Below are positions 19,004 through 28,199 of a DNA stretch of 64,000 nucleotides, one piece after another (the first letter of the stretch is position 1; each line of letters opens with the position of its first letter). This stretch comes from Agrobacterium tumefaciens. GTDB taxonomy: Bacteria; Pseudomonadota; Alphaproteobacteria; Rhizobiales; Rhizobiaceae. The position numbers and the translations under genes were made by a program. Where the stretch lies: positions 1,116,001 to 1,180,000 of the forward strand of contig NZ_CP072308.1 of NCBI RefSeq assembly GCF_017726655.1, written 5' to 3'. The notes under the pieces were generated by a model. The model ran no database searches and was not told the origin of the DNA. It saw only the letters and a program-made list of their open reading frames with translations.

Positions 19004-22000
19004 TCAGGTCGGCAGGACGGCCTGCGCCGCCATGCCCCAGGGCACCGCGCGGCCAAGCTGGCGGACACGCACGGAAATGTGATCCCGCAATGCCGGGAAA
19101 TCTGTGAGTTCGGCGGCGGTGGCGTAAAGCCAGAGCGGTTCTAAAACTTCCGCCACCCGCCGGACAGTTGCTCCGTCAAGCACCTCGATGCGGTAGGATT
19201 CAGAAGGTTCGTCCAGTGGAATTTCGCTCGCATCCCACCCATCGGCCTCCACCCGCCCGCGCCGTTTCCACCGCACAAGCACGCCTTCCCGGCGCCTCTC
19301 AGCAACAAGATGAACCGGCGAAAGCGGCGTCAGAGCCCGCAGGCCGCCCTCGAAGGCGAAGGGCCCACTCGGCGCGCGCGCCATGCCTGCGGCCTCCGCG
19401 ATCCAGTTCAGACGTCTCCCGCGCTCGCCGGCAGCAAGGCCGAGCGGCTGCACAGCCCCATCCAGAACCACCACCGGCGCGCCTTTTGGAGCCCCGGTGA
19501 CCAGAGCGTCTTCCGTGCCACCGAGCCCACGCAGCAGCGAGGAGAGCCGCCAGCGCGATGGCGCGATTTCCTCGGCGCGCGCGAAGGCGACGATTTCCCA
19601 CATGCCATTGGCGGCACGAATGGCAAGGCGGTTCTCGCCGTTCAGAACCGAAAGCTCCGGCACGGAGGCAAGTTCACCAGAGGACAAATCCACGATGATG
19701 CTGTTCTGCCGGTCGAAGCGGCCGGAGGGACCGCTCGCCAAGGGCTGTGACAGGGCGCCGATCGTCGCCGGTTGCGAAAGCAGGACGCGCTGCCGATAGC
19801 CTTCAGTCCCCGGCGAAGCCGAGACGATGATGGGGCGCCACGGCTTTGCGAAGGCCGCGATCCTCGCTGAATCTTCCGGCAGACTGCCGTCATGATAGGG
19901 TAGATCGAGGAACAACACTTCCGGCGCGAAACCTTGCGCGCCGCTCGACGCATTGCCGCCCCGCTCCTCCTCCGGGCCGCCGCTGAAGACCGAAAAGGCG
20001 GGAGAAAACGCCCGCGCCTCCACCTGCCTCACCGCGCCGTCCTCGATGCGGCTGACGAGAAAGCGCCCGGCAGGCGCTTGTGGAAATGCACCGCCCGGCA
20101 GGCGGATGCAATCGCCCGGCTCAAGGCCGATCTCCGTGGGCGGCACGGCAAAACGCAGGCTGCGGCGCGCCTGTCTGTTGTCTCGCAGCAGGGCTTCTGC
20201 TGCCGCCTGCGCGGTTTCCGCAGGCAAGGCGGCAGCGAGATCGAGCCGCATCACCCGGCTGCCGGCATTGTCGATGCGGCGGGACCGAACACTAGCCTGT
20301 TCATAATTGAGCGTGGGATTGAATGAGGTCAGCACCACCTCGGCGGCAAAATCGCTGTCGTGACCGCGGTTTTCCGACCAGAGCGGCTCGTCCTCTCCAT
20401 CCGCGAGAACGGCGATCTCCCGCACGGGCATGACTGCAGTGTTGCGCGAGCGAAAGCGGAGGAAGGCGCCATCTTCCGCCGCATCCACCTGAAACGCTGC
20501 CATCAAAGGCTCAAGCAGGTTGCGGGCGGAGGTCACGTCGCCCTGCACGTAGCCAGTGAGATCTCCGGTGACGGCGGAAACGTCGAAGGCGGAAAAGCCG
20601 TGATCGGTGAGGATCGCGGCGATGGTATCGGCCAGCGTCGCCGTCCCCAACCTTCCGTTCAGCCAGTGGCCGGTGCGCCAGTTTGCCCCATCGCTCCAGG
20701 CCGCGCCGTTTTGCGGAAAGGCCGGAAACGGTCGTGCATCCCAGGTCCACAGATAGATGCGGCGGGGGTCGACCATGGTCCCGCCGGCCATTTGCCAGTG
20801 ATCGAGATGGGCTTCCAGAAACCGCCGCTGCTGGCTGTCGGCACGGTTTTTACGGGAGAAATGGGGAAAAGCGTTTTCCGCCGATTTGGGATCAGGAAAG
20901 ACATTCGGGCGCGTCGCGCTCTTGTCCACTGCCGGGCAACCGAGCTCGGTAAACCAAATGGGCTTCGAGCCCGGGACCCATGCCGTGGGCGTCGGCTTTT
21001 CGATACCCTTCACCCGGTCGAAATGGCGGCTCCGCCACCAAGTGCCGATGTCCTTGTATCGATATACCCATGCCTTGCCCCTAAGCCCGTCGGAAATCGG
21101 CGTCCGCCGGCGGGCAGCACGATCGGCGTCGCTGGCATAATACCAGTCATAACCCTCGCCGGCCGTGATGGCGCGCCGGAATGCGGCGGCGTCGTCCGGG
21201 CCGGTCATGCCATCGGGATTGCCGCTTGCAGCATCCTCATCACGCCAGTCGGAGAGCGGCATGTAATTGTCGATGCCGATGGCGTCGATATCCGGGCTCG
21301 CCCAGAGTGCATCGAGATGAAAAAAGACGTCGCCCGAGCCATCCGCCGGCTGGTGGCCGAAATATTCGCTCCAGTCCGCCGCGTAGGTGAGCTTCACCTT
21401 TGGGCCCATCACGGCCCTTGCATCAGCGGCGAGCCGCACCAGTTCCTCGACGAAGGGAAAGGCGTTGTTTTCATCCCGAAGCGATGTCAGTCCGCGCAAC
21501 TCCGAGCCGATGAGGAAGGCGTCCACCCCGCCCGCGCGGGCGACAAGCGCCGCATAATGCAGGATCATGCGGCGGTATCCGTCGCTGCGATTGCAGAAGG
21601 CGGTAATCGTCGCCCGGGCCGCTGCGCTGCCATCCGGCGAGCCGGGCCGTCCCGGTGCGGGAAAGCAGGTGATGCGCCCGCGCCAGGCGTAGGGATCCTG
21701 TTCAGGCCTGCCGTAGGGATCGGGCAATCCGTTGCCCGCGGGCACATCCATCATCACGAAGGGGTAAAGGCACACCCGCAGCCCACGGGCCTTGAGATCG
21801 GCGATCGCCTGCAGCACGCTTTCGTCATTCGGGGTGCCGCCATAGGCAGGACCACCGGCGTGGCGGCTGATGACGTGCGCCTCCCCGCGCGAAACGCCGG
21901 CGACGGACCATGGGCTCGTTTCCCCGTCGCGTGCGGCCACCTCCACGCCGGGCAGAACGCGGCAATCGCCCGCGCGCATATCCGTGCCAAACCAGCTGAC

Positions 22001-22807
22001 TACCAGCGCCACGCTTTCGAGATTGGGGCAGAGCGCCTGCAATTCATCGATCGCCGCCTGCCAGTCGGTCGCTGCGGTCAAACCATTGCGGTTCATGATG
22101 CGGCTTTGGCCGACGCCCGTGCGCTCGCTGACCTGCGCCGTGGCGTAGCCGTGCTCCGTTGCACCGGGAATGACCGTGATGGCGCGGACGGTTTTTTCGA
22201 GCTTGCCGACCGGCCGCACCACTTCGAACTGCATCAGCGGAATGCGATTGCCGTAGGTGTCGAGCGGCAGGCGCTCAAACACCACATAAGCCAGTCCGCG
22301 AAAGGCGGGCGTGTTGCCCGCGCCCTGCTTCGCCTCGATGAGCGGATCGGGCAATTGCGTCTCGCTGCCGGGATAGAAACGCATCTCGACAGCGTTGAGA
22401 TCGAGTTCCCGACCATCGGCCCATACGCGCCGCACCATTGCCGCTTCGCCTTCGCAAAGACCGATGGCGACATTGGCGAAGTAGCGGAATGTTTCCGTTT
22501 TCGGGCCGCGGCCCGCCTTGCCGCCGCGCCTTTGAACCTCCGTCTGCTCCTCGAAACGCGTGGCCCAGATCAGCGTGCCGCCGATCCGCGCCGTGCCGTA
22601 GAGCCGGTTGACTGCAGCACCCTCATCCGCACCGGGAAGGCGCGCCGTCGAAAGGCGCGGGCCTGTCACCGTCCTGCCGTTCGAGAGAAGGGCGCGATCG
22701 ACCGCATTGCCGGCGAGCGCCCCGGCCGCACGGCCAATCACCGCACCGAGCGGACCAAAAACGCCGCCGAGGGCAGCACCAGCTGCCTGAAAAACGATCG
22801 TCGCCAT
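19004..22807 (-). CDS. GTA tail host-specificity/TIM-barrel protein (g15)
   Basis: The 1267-residue protein is the largest of the cluster and close to the roughly 1300 residues of the Rhodobacter GTA g15 product. An N-terminal hydrophobic glycine-rich segment (GGVFGPLGAVIGRAAGALAG) is followed by a baseplate-hub-like region. A glycoside-hydrolase-type TIM barrel of the GTA_TIM family spans about residues 430-730 (LIGSELRGLTSLRD, WFTELGCPAVDKS, YLWTWDARPFPAFP), then a phage-tail-3 domain and a C-terminal receptor-binding region. It forms the tail tip that contacts the recipient cell. It is intact and follows g14 by 15 bases. Confidence 0.93.
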   Translation of the reverse strand: MATIVFQAAGAALGGVFGPLGAVIGRAAGALAGNAVDRALLSNGRTVTGPRLSTARLPGADEGAAVNRLYGTARIGGTLIWATRFEEQTEVQRRGGKAGRGPKTETFRYFANVAIGLCEGEAAMVRRVWADGRELDLNAVEMRFYPGSETQLPDPLIEAKQGAGNTPAFRGLAYVVFERLPLDTYGNRIPLMQFEVVRPVGKLEKTVRAITVIPGATEHGYATAQVSERTGVGQSRIMNRNGLTAATDWQAAIDELQALCPNLESVALVVSWFGTDMRAGDCRVLPGVEVAARDGETSPWSVAGVSRGEAHVISRHAGGPAYGGTPNDESVLQAIADLKARGLRVCLYPFVMMDVPAGNGLPDPYGRPEQDPYAWRGRITCFPAPGRPGSPDGSAAARATITAFCNRSDGYRRMILHYAALVARAGGVDAFLIGSELRGLTSLRDENNAFPFVEELVRLAADARAVMGPKVKLTYAADWSEYFGHQPADGSGDVFFHLDALWASPDIDAIGIDNYMPLSDWRDEDAASGNPDGMTGPDDAAAFRRAITAGEGYDWYYASDADRAARRRTPISDGLRGKAWVYRYKDIGTWWRSRHFDRVKGIEKPTPTAWVPGSKPIWFTELGCPAVDKSATRPNVFPDPKSAENAFPHFSRKNRADSQQRRFLEAHLDHWQMAGGTMVDPRRIYLWTWDARPFPAFPQNGAAWSDGANWRTGHWLNGRLGTATLADTIAAILTDHGFSAFDVSAVTGDLTGYVQGDVTSARNLLEPLMAAFQVDAAEDGAFLRFRSRNTAVMPVREIAVLADGEDEPLWSENRGHDSDFAAEVVLTSFNPTLNYEQASVRSRRIDNAGSRVMRLDLAAALPAETAQAAAEALLRDNRQARRSLRFAVPPTEIGLEPGDCIRLPGGAFPQAPAGRFLVSRIEDGAVRQVEARAFSPAFSVFSGGPEEERGGNASSGAQGFAPEVLFLDLPYHDGSLPEDSARIAAFAKPWRPIIVSASPGTEGYRQRVLLSQPATIGALSQPLASGPSGRFDRQNSIIVDLSSGELASVPELSVLNGENRLAIRAANGMWEIVAFARAEEIAPSRWRLSSLLRGLGGTEDALVTGAPKGAPVVVLDGAVQPLGLAAGERGRRLNWIAEAAGMARAPSGPFAFEGGLRALTPLSPVHLVAERRREGVLVRWKRRGRVEADGWDASEIPLDEPSESYRIEVLDGATVRRVAEVLEPLWLYATAAELTDFPALRDHISVRVRQLGRAVPWGMAAQAVLPT

Positions 22808-22822
22808 GCCTGCCTCACGAAA

Positions 22823-23257
22823 TCAGGAATCGGGGAAACGGAAAACGCCGGCGATGCGCCGTCGCCAGCCCGGCACCAGCGCCGAGCGCACCACCGCCGC
22901 CTGTTCGTAGGCGTGGATGAAATGATCCGGGTCGGCGAGAATGCCCAGATGTTTGGCCGCGGCATCCGCCCGCCAGCGAAACAGCAGCACATCCCCGGGC
23001 CTTGCCTCGTCCAGGCTGGAAACCGCGCCAAAATGGCGCGTCGCCGCCGCCATCAGCCGATCCTCGCCGCCGCGTTCGGCCCAGTCAGGCGCATAGGGGG
23101 GCGGCGACTCGGGCTCTTCGCCATAGAGCTCGCGCCAGAGGCCGCGGATGAGGCCGAGGCAATCGCAGCCGACACCCTTCAGGGACGCCTGATGCCTGTA
23201 AGGCGTACCGATCCAGCTTTCGGCCAGCGCCAGCACTTTCTCGGCTGTGTCGCTCAT
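22823..23257 (-). CDS. GTA tail-associated NlpC/P60 peptidase (g14)
   Basis: This 144-residue cell-wall peptidase has catalytic Cys33 in VGCDCLGLIRG and His103 in AAKHLGIL, the NlpC/P60 arrangement, with GDVLLFRW between them. In the Rhodobacter GTA the g14 product sits in the tail hub and cuts peptidoglycan crosslinks during DNA entry. The start overlaps the g13 stop by four bases (ATGA), showing translational coupling, and g15 starts 15 bases after its end. Confidence 0.93.
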   Translation of the reverse strand: MSDTAEKVLALAESWIGTPYRHQASLKGVGCDCLGLIRGLWRELYGEEPESPPPYAPDWAERGGEDRLMAAATRHFGAVSSLDEARPGDVLLFRWRADAAAKHLGILADPDHFIHAYEQAAVVRSALVPGWRRRIAGVFRFPDS

Positions 23258-24138
23258 GGAATCAGCGCTCCACCATCATGGATTTGGCCGCCGCTTGCAT
23301 AGGAATAGGCGAAATCGGCACCCGGCATGTGCGGAAAACCGCGAAAATTCAGTTGATTGGCAAATTTCGCCTGGCACGCGGCAAAACTCTTGTCGCAGCC
23401 TGCAATGATCGAAAACGTATCCCCGGGCAAAGGAAGCGTTTCCGGCGGCAGCCAGAAAGAGAGGAGCGCACCGCCGGTGCGTCGCTCATGACCTTCGATA
23501 TCGAAGGCTTTGCCGGCGAGCCTGCCGCTTGCGAAATGCAGCTTTCCCCGCGCAAAGAAACCGTCCGCAAAGGCGTCGAGGCCGGACGCCAGAAGCGCGC
23601 CCGAGGTTTGCACCGCCGCGACGCGGCCGTGGCCGGTGAAACGGGAGAGATCAACGCGGCAACGCCTGTCTCCCAACGCGGCATCGCAGCGGCGACCATA
23701 GACCCTGCCCTGCGGCTGGCCGAGGCGATGGGCGATGCTGCGAAGCTCCGCGCGAAACGACCCACCCGCCCGCGTCACCTCGCCGATCTCGCGCGCATGA
23801 AGCAGCACGCGCTGGTCCGGCGCCTGCCAGTTGACGAGGAAAAGCTCCACCGTCGCGCCATCGAAGCGGCCGGCGGCGAGATCGTCCTGCGCGATGGCGT
23901 CGCTCGAAAAGCCTCCCGCCACTTCGCCGGCGCTTGCGCCAAGTCCGGTTTCGCTGTCGCTGTCGCTCGCCGAAAAGCCACTGGCAGCCAGGTAGACCGC
24001 GCCGCCAAAGGAGACCGGCTCGTCATGGTCGGTGAAGCCGATCACTGCGCCGTCTCTCAATGTCACCTTCCAGCAATGGCAAATGGTGGTCGCATCGGCG
24101 CCGAGATGCCCGGCGAGGGCAGCGGGAATGGTTTTCAT
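23254..24138 (-). CDS. GTA baseplate/tail protein, DUF2163 (g13)
   Basis: The 294-residue protein has an N-terminal DUF2163 domain (LAGHLGADATTICHCWKVTLRDG then IGFTDHDEPV) and a C-terminal domain with conserved cysteines: YGRRCDAALGDRRCRVDL, and IIAGCDKSFAACQAKFANQLNFRGFPHMPG. The latter is the hallmark of phage BR0599-type tail proteins. In the Rhodobacter GTA this hub protein binds an iron-sulfur cluster through cysteines, and the same cysteine-rich layout is seen here. It is coupled by ATGA overlaps to g12 upstream and g14 downstream. Confidence 0.93.
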   Translation of the reverse strand: MKTIPAALAGHLGADATTICHCWKVTLRDGAVIGFTDHDEPVSFGGAVYLAASGFSASDSDSETGLGASAGEVAGGFSSDAIAQDDLAAGRFDGATVELFLVNWQAPDQRVLLHAREIGEVTRAGGSFRAELRSIAHRLGQPQGRVYGRRCDAALGDRRCRVDLSRFTGHGRVAAVQTSGALLASGLDAFADGFFARGKLHFASGRLAGKAFDIEGHERRTGGALLSFWLPPETLPLPGDTFSIIAGCDKSFAACQAKFANQLNFRGFPHMPGADFAYSYASGGQIHDGGALIP

Positions 24139-24773
24139 GGCAAGATTTCCAAGAGGGGGATCGAGGGGATGCGACCTGCCTCGAAAGCGGTGAGGTTCAC
24201 CTCGATGCGATCGATCGCGAAACGGACCGGAACGTCGAATTCGAAACCGGCGCGAATGATTGCGCCGGGGCGCGGCAACCGCCCCGCCCGAAATGTTACG
24301 ATACCCGTCGTGTAGTCGACATCGGCATCGTCAGAGCCAGCCTTTGCCCCATCGACCGAAACGGTCACGGAACCTTCTGCCGGTTTTTCAATCCTGCGGG
24401 TGAAGGAACCGCCCGCATCGGCATAGGTCTTCAGCAGCTGAAATCCGGCCGTCGCCCCATCGCCTGTCCCGATTATCTGGTCGGTTGCAGCAGGTTTCTG
24501 GCCGGGCGGGCAGGATTTGAAATCGACGGGATCGCGGAAGCGAAAACCGTAAAGCTCGCCACGCCGTGCCTCGAAGAAGGCGAGGACGTCGTAGAGATCG
24601 GCGACGGAGCGAATGCCCGAGCCCGCGTCATAGGAGCGCCGTGCGTTTCTCCAGCGCTGGTTACGGTTCTCCCTGCCGTTCGAGAGGTTGACGATATCCG
24701 TCCGCCGCACCGGCCCACCGCTCACACCGAGCGCAAGCCGCAGCGGAAACCGCACTTCATGAAATGCCGCCAT
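24135..24773 (-). CDS. GTA distal tail protein, DUF2460 (g12)
   Basis: The 212-residue protein matches DUF2460/TIGR02217: AFHEVRFPLRLALGVSGGP at the N-terminus, then RTDIVNLSNGRENRNQRW, DLYDVLAFFEARRG, YGFRFRDPVDFKS and a C-terminal VPVRFAIDRIEVNL. The family forms the distal tail ring to which the hub attaches. ATG 24773 has AGGA nine bases upstream. The stop overlaps the start of g13. Confidence 0.94.
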   Translation of the reverse strand: MAAFHEVRFPLRLALGVSGGPVRRTDIVNLSNGRENRNQRWRNARRSYDAGSGIRSVADLYDVLAFFEARRGELYGFRFRDPVDFKSCPPGQKPAATDQIIGTGDGATAGFQLLKTYADAGGSFTRRIEKPAEGSVTVSVDGAKAGSDDADVDYTTGIVTFRAGRLPRPGAIIRAGFEFDVPVRFAIDRIEVNLTAFEAGRIPSIPLLEILP

Positions 24774-24845
24774 GTGATTGATCCTGGATTCTTTTTGATC
24801 GTCTGCGGAATCAGGCGCTGCCGAAGGCATGGGCTGAAGCTCGGC

Positions 24846-25427
24846 TCACAGGCCGCGCTGGCCCCGTCCGACGCTGCGCGCCAGCATCGCGGCGATCTGG
24901 CCTTCGCTTTTGCGGAAGCTCGCCGCATCCGTCGCGGTAACGTTGAAGACGATCTGCGCGCCGCCACCGCCTGCGGGTGCGGCGACACCAAGCGCGCCAT
25001 CGGAGCCACGCTTCAGCGGCAGGATTGCTTCCGCCCCCGCCTCGCCCATCAGGCCAAGCCCGCCGCCCATCGGAAAGAAGGCAGGACTGGAGACCACGCC
25101 ACCCTCGGCAAAGGGCGTGATGCTGCGCCCCGGCGCACCCCCGCCGGCAAAGGCAAACAAAGAACCGCCGCCGTTCAGCAGCCCGCTCACGGCGTTGCCG
25201 ATCATGCTTTCCAGTGGCTTCAGCCCGGCTGAAAGCGCCATTCCGGAAAGCCTCTGGCCAAGGCCGCGCAGCACATCATCCAGCCCCTTGCCGCCCGTCG
25301 TTGCCGCCTGAAGGGCCGTCGTCAAGGCCGCCCCGAACCGCTCGGACCGCCGTTCGAGATCGCTCATGACCTCAGACAAAGCCTCGGCCTCCTCGCGGTT
25401 CTCGGCAATCGATCTTTCTCCTGTCAT
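24846..25427 (-). CDS. GTA tail tape-measure protein (g11)
   Basis: This 193-residue protein is short for a tape measure but near the GTA norm, where the tail is short. A charged helical N-terminal half (EEAEALSEVMSDLERRSERF) is followed by a glycine-rich amphipathic region and the conserved tape-measure C-terminus. The last includes FAEGGVVSSPAFFPMGGG and LMGEAGAEAILPLKRG, the signature of lambda-like minor tail/tape-measure proteins. Neighbours g10.1 and g12 support the call. Confidence 0.9.
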   Translation of the reverse strand: MTGERSIAENREEAEALSEVMSDLERRSERFGAALTTALQAATTGGKGLDDVLRGLGQRLSGMALSAGLKPLESMIGNAVSGLLNGGGSLFAFAGGGAPGRSITPFAEGGVVSSPAFFPMGGGLGLMGEAGAEAILPLKRGSDGALGVAAPAGGGGAQIVFNVTATDAASFRKSEGQIAAMLARSVGRGQRGL

Positions 25428-25535
25428 GACGCTTGCCTTTCTGATTCAACTGACGAATCCAGGGTGCTGAAACATCTTTCAAAAATCCGCTATTTCAGTT
25501 CTTCAAAACCCGGCTGGAAAGATGCCCTGAGGCCG

Positions 25536-25745
25536 TCACCCATCCGGAAACTGCCGCATCAATGCCTCCATTGTCGGGCGGTCAGGGCAGCGTGGGGTCA
25601 TGTTTCCCCCGGTCATCGCGAAGAACTCCCTCGGCGTCATGCGCCAAAAGGTTTCGGAGGAAAGCCGCAGCAGGTGGAAGCCCGTATGAAGCACGGCCTG
25701 CCATGGGAAGGGCGGCGGTGTCGCCCCGCCTGCTGCGGCTATCAA
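25536..25745 (-). CDS. GTA tail assembly chaperone-like protein (g10.1, rcc01693 type)
   Basis: This 69-residue protein contains FPWQAVLHTGFHLLRLSSE, then FWRMTPREFFAMTGG. The W-x-M-T-P-x-E-F pattern is diagnostic of the small rcc01693/phage_TAC_6 family encoded between the major tail and tape-measure genes. The TTG start at 25745 overlaps the g10 stop (TTGA), implying coupled translation, possibly with re-initiation. No stronger start is visible. It is likely involved in tail assembly rather than the finished particle. Confidence 0.85.
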   Translation of the reverse strand: MIAAAGGATPPPFPWQAVLHTGFHLLRLSSETFWRMTPREFFAMTGGNMTPRCPDRPTMEALMRQFPDG

Positions 25746-26101
25746 GGGTCCGGTGACGGGTGACCTTTCGGGTATGCGAATGTGGCTGTCAGGAGATCGG
25801 CGACGATCGCGGCATGGCCGGAAACGCCGCCTTCCACGGTGGCGGCGGCGACGTCCTCATCCGAGAAGACATTGCCTGCACCACGAAGACCGGCACCTAT
25901 CACCCTGATCATATCCGCCGCCTTCATGCGCCCGCTTGCGAAACGCTGCGCGAGCGCGGTCAGGTCGTCGGCCTCAAAGGCGGTTTCGAGCTCGGCAAGC
26001 GCCCCGAGCGTCAGGCATAAAATGCGCCTTTCGCCATCGATCAGCGCTTCGATCTCGCCGCGGTGGCGGTTTGCCCGCCCGTAACGCAAACGCTCAGCCA
26101 T
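25742..26101 (-). CDS. GTA gene-10 family tail protein
   Basis: The 119-residue protein begins RYGRANRHRGEIEALIDGE and contains RILCLTLGALAELETAF and a MIRVIGAGLRGAG helix. This is the gene-transfer-agent gene 10 / phage_TAC_11-like family (tail assembly chaperone group). The ATG at 26101 overlaps the g9 stop, and its own stop overlaps the g10.1 start. The role in tail-tube assembly is inferred from position. Confidence 0.88.
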   Translation of the reverse strand: MAERLRYGRANRHRGEIEALIDGERRILCLTLGALAELETAFEADDLTALAQRFASGRMKAADMIRVIGAGLRGAGNVFSDEDVAAATVEGGVSGHAAIVADLLTATFAYPKGHPSPDP

Positions 26102-26508
26102 CACACCGCTCCAAATGTCAAAAGACCCGCCGATTCCAGCGCGATCTCGAATTGCACTTCGCCATCGTGACGCCCGGAATATTCGAGCGCGACGATCTGG
26201 AACGGCCCGGTAATCGTGCCGAAATCGGGAATGAGGATCTGCCAGCCGGGAATGGTGCCCGTAAAAAAGGCGCCCCGAACCAGCGCATCGCTCGCCGCAT
26301 CCTTGAAGATGCCCGACGCCGTCAGCGCAGCTCTCTGCACCCCGGCACCCGCCAGCAACTCGCGCCAACGCCCGGCGCTTTCCCCATCGGTTATGTCCAC
26401 CGCCTGGGCGTTAAAGGCCAGCCGCTGGGTTCTCAGCCCGGCAACAGTGACATATGTTCCGGCATTGCTGAATTTCAGCAGAAAATCCTTGCCCTTCTGC
26501 GCCACCAT
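26101..26508 (-). CDS. GTA major tail (tube) protein (g9)
   Basis: The 135-residue protein begins AQKGKDFLLKFSNAGTYVTVAGLRTQ and contains FNAQAVDITDGESAGRWRELL and FQIVALEYSGRHDGEVQFEIALESAG, the standard TP901-1/GTA major tail pattern. The ATG at 26508 follows an AAGGAAAAAGC ribosome site. The gene is separated from g8 by an MFS gene read on the other strand, so g9 to g15 may need its own promoter, which would lie in the 26509-26600 interval. Confidence 0.92.
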   Translation of the reverse strand: MVAQKGKDFLLKFSNAGTYVTVAGLRTQRLAFNAQAVDITDGESAGRWRELLAGAGVQRAALTASGIFKDAASDALVRGAFFTGTIPGWQILIPDFGTITGPFQIVALEYSGRHDGEVQFEIALESAGLLTFGAV

Positions 26509-26597
26509 GCTTTTTCCTTCCGTTTCGATTGCGGTTGCAGGGTATTGCGGGCCTGCCACCAAGAATGTTCCTTGCCCTTGCATTGTGCGGTCCTGCC

Positions 26598-27797
26598 ATG
26601 TCCGATGTTGCCTCCATGACATTCCGCACACGCCTTATCGGCGTGCTGGCGCTCGGGCAGGTCGTCAGCTGGGGTTCCGGCTTCGACATGCTGGCCATTC
26701 TCGGCCCGCCAATAGGACGCGAACTCGCCATTTCCAACGAAGTCGTCTTTGCCGGACTGACAGTCATGATGACCATCAGCGCGCTTTGCGGGCCACTGCT
26801 CGGGCGGATGCTCGTGCGCCATGGTGCCGCGCCCGTGCTGATCAGCGGCACGCTTCTTTTTGCCTGCGGCTTTGCACTGCTTGCTTTTGCAGGCGGCGTC
26901 ACCAGCTATCTGCTGGGCTGGGCGGTGATGGGCCTTGCCGGCACCTGCGGGCTGACGACGGCGGCACACACTGCCGTGGTCGAGCGTGTCGGCGCAGAGA
27001 GCAGCCGATCCCTGACGCTGCTGATGGTCTTTACCGGCCTTTCGGCGGCCGTGTTCCTGCCCGTTACAGCATTCGCGGACCAGCATCTCGGCTGGCGGGG
27101 CACGCTGATTTTTTACGGCTGTCTTCAGTTGTTCCTGCTGCTGCCGCTTTACATCTTCGTTCTTCCGCAAAGACAGGGCGCGGCTCCAGGCCAGAGCCTC
27201 CATCCTGGCGAAATCCCGGCCTCGCCTGTCGATACGCGGCGCGCCTTCCTGCTTCTGGCGGCGATGATTACGCTCAGCTCCTTCACCGCCTTCGGCTTCT
27301 CGCCGCTTCTGCCTTTGCTTCTGGTGCATTCAGGCGCATCGCAAGCGCTTGCGATCCAGCTGGCCTCGGTGCGCAGCGTGCTGGCGATTACTGCGCGCGG
27401 GCTCGATTTTCTGCTGGGAAAACGTGGCAATCCCTTCATCACATGCCTCATCGGGCTCTGTCTTCTCCTGATATCCTTCCTGGTCCTGCTCGTCTTTTCT
27501 CCGGCCATACCCGCCTTTGCCGGCTTCATCTGCCTGTTCGGTTTCGGCGCGGGTGTGCTCACGGTCAGCCGCGCCGTGCTGCCGCTTGCGGTGTTCTCTC
27601 CGCAGCAATACGGACTTCAGGCTGCGCGGATCTCGCTCCCGCAAAATCTCGCCATCGCCTTTGCGCCTGTCATCTTCACCATGGCGCTGGACCGCGGCGG
27701 TGTGGCCGTAATGCTCGGCATCGCTTCCATCCTGATCATCTGTTCCCTGCTGCTGCTGATCCTGCTTTGGAAAACCGTGGCGGCACAAAAGGCTTGA
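26598..27797 (+). CDS. MFS transporter inserted in the GTA cluster
   Basis: This is a 12-TM major facilitator protein of about 399 residues. TM1 is preceded by TFRTRLIGVLALGQVVSWGSGFD. A loop 2-3 motif-A variant reads GPLLGRMLVRHGAAPVL, and the central loop is at GQSLHPGEIPASP. The substrate is unknown. It lies opposite to all GTA genes, between g9 and g8, ending seven bases before the g8 stop. ATG 26598 was preferred; an upstream ATG at 26565 is in frame and neither has a strong ribosome site. It looks like a cargo gene inside an otherwise compact phage-type operon. Confidence 0.85.
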   Translation: MSDVASMTFRTRLIGVLALGQVVSWGSGFDMLAILGPPIGRELAISNEVVFAGLTVMMTISALCGPLLGRMLVRHGAAPVLISGTLLFACGFALLAFAGGVTSYLLGWAVMGLAGTCGLTTAAHTAVVERVGAESSRSLTLLMVFTGLSAAVFLPVTAFADQHLGWRGTLIFYGCLQLFLLLPLYIFVLPQRQGAAPGQSLHPGEIPASPVDTRRAFLLLAAMITLSSFTAFGFSPLLPLLLVHSGASQALAIQLASVRSVLAITARGLDFLLGKRGNPFITCLIGLCLLLISFLVLLVFSPAIPAFAGFICLFGFGAGVLTVSRAVLPLAVFSPQQYGLQAARISLPQNLAIAFAPVIFTMALDRGGVAVMLGIASILIICSLLLLILLWKTVAAQKA

Positions 27798-27804
27798 AAG
27801 CGGC

Positions 27805-28199
27805 TCACTCCGTTACCGCCCTGAAGCGCATTTCGAGGACGAAGTTCCGTGACTTCGGCTCACGGCGCGAGCGGCTGGACAGCAGCCGGAGATTGACGAG
27901 CGAGAAGCCGACGAGCGGCATCGCGGCGTCATCCAGCAAGGTTTTCAGCCTGGCAGCGATCTCACCCGACGCCCTGCGGCCGTTGGCATCGCCCCAGATG
28001 TGCAGCGTCAGGAAATGCTCCTCGGCTTTCTCCGTTGCGGTCGAATAATCGCGGGTGTCGAGTTCGTCGAAGACAATGCAAGGCAGATTCCCACGCGGCA
28101 GAAGCCTGTCGACAATGCCCCGGGGATGAGGGTCGTCAGCGCGACATCGCCGGCGAGCTTCTTGACGATGGCCCTCAGAAGCGGGTTTGCGGCGCTCAT
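27805..28199 (-). pseudogene. GTA tail-terminator gene g8 (DUF3168), frameshifted
   Basis: The first frame reads MSAANPLLRAIVKKLAGDV through LTTLIPG and then loses homology. The -1 frame continues GIVDRLLPRGNLPCIVFDEL, then HFLTLHIWGDANGRR, VGFSLVNLRLL and FVLEMRFRAVTE to a TGA at 27805. Together they give a 131-residue DUF3168 protein, the normal g8 length. The break is a single-base loss in the C4G4 tract at 28118-28125. The start overlaps the g7 stop (ATGA) as in an intact operon. Either the gene is broken, read by frameshifting, or the tract is miscalled. Confidence 0.88.

Noticed and set aside
20360..23302. A 980-codon open frame on the plus strand opposite g13-g15
   Set aside because: It lies wholly antisense to genes with clear GTA motifs, has no domain or ribosome site, and is Arg/Gly/His-rich as expected for the complement of high-GC coding DNA.
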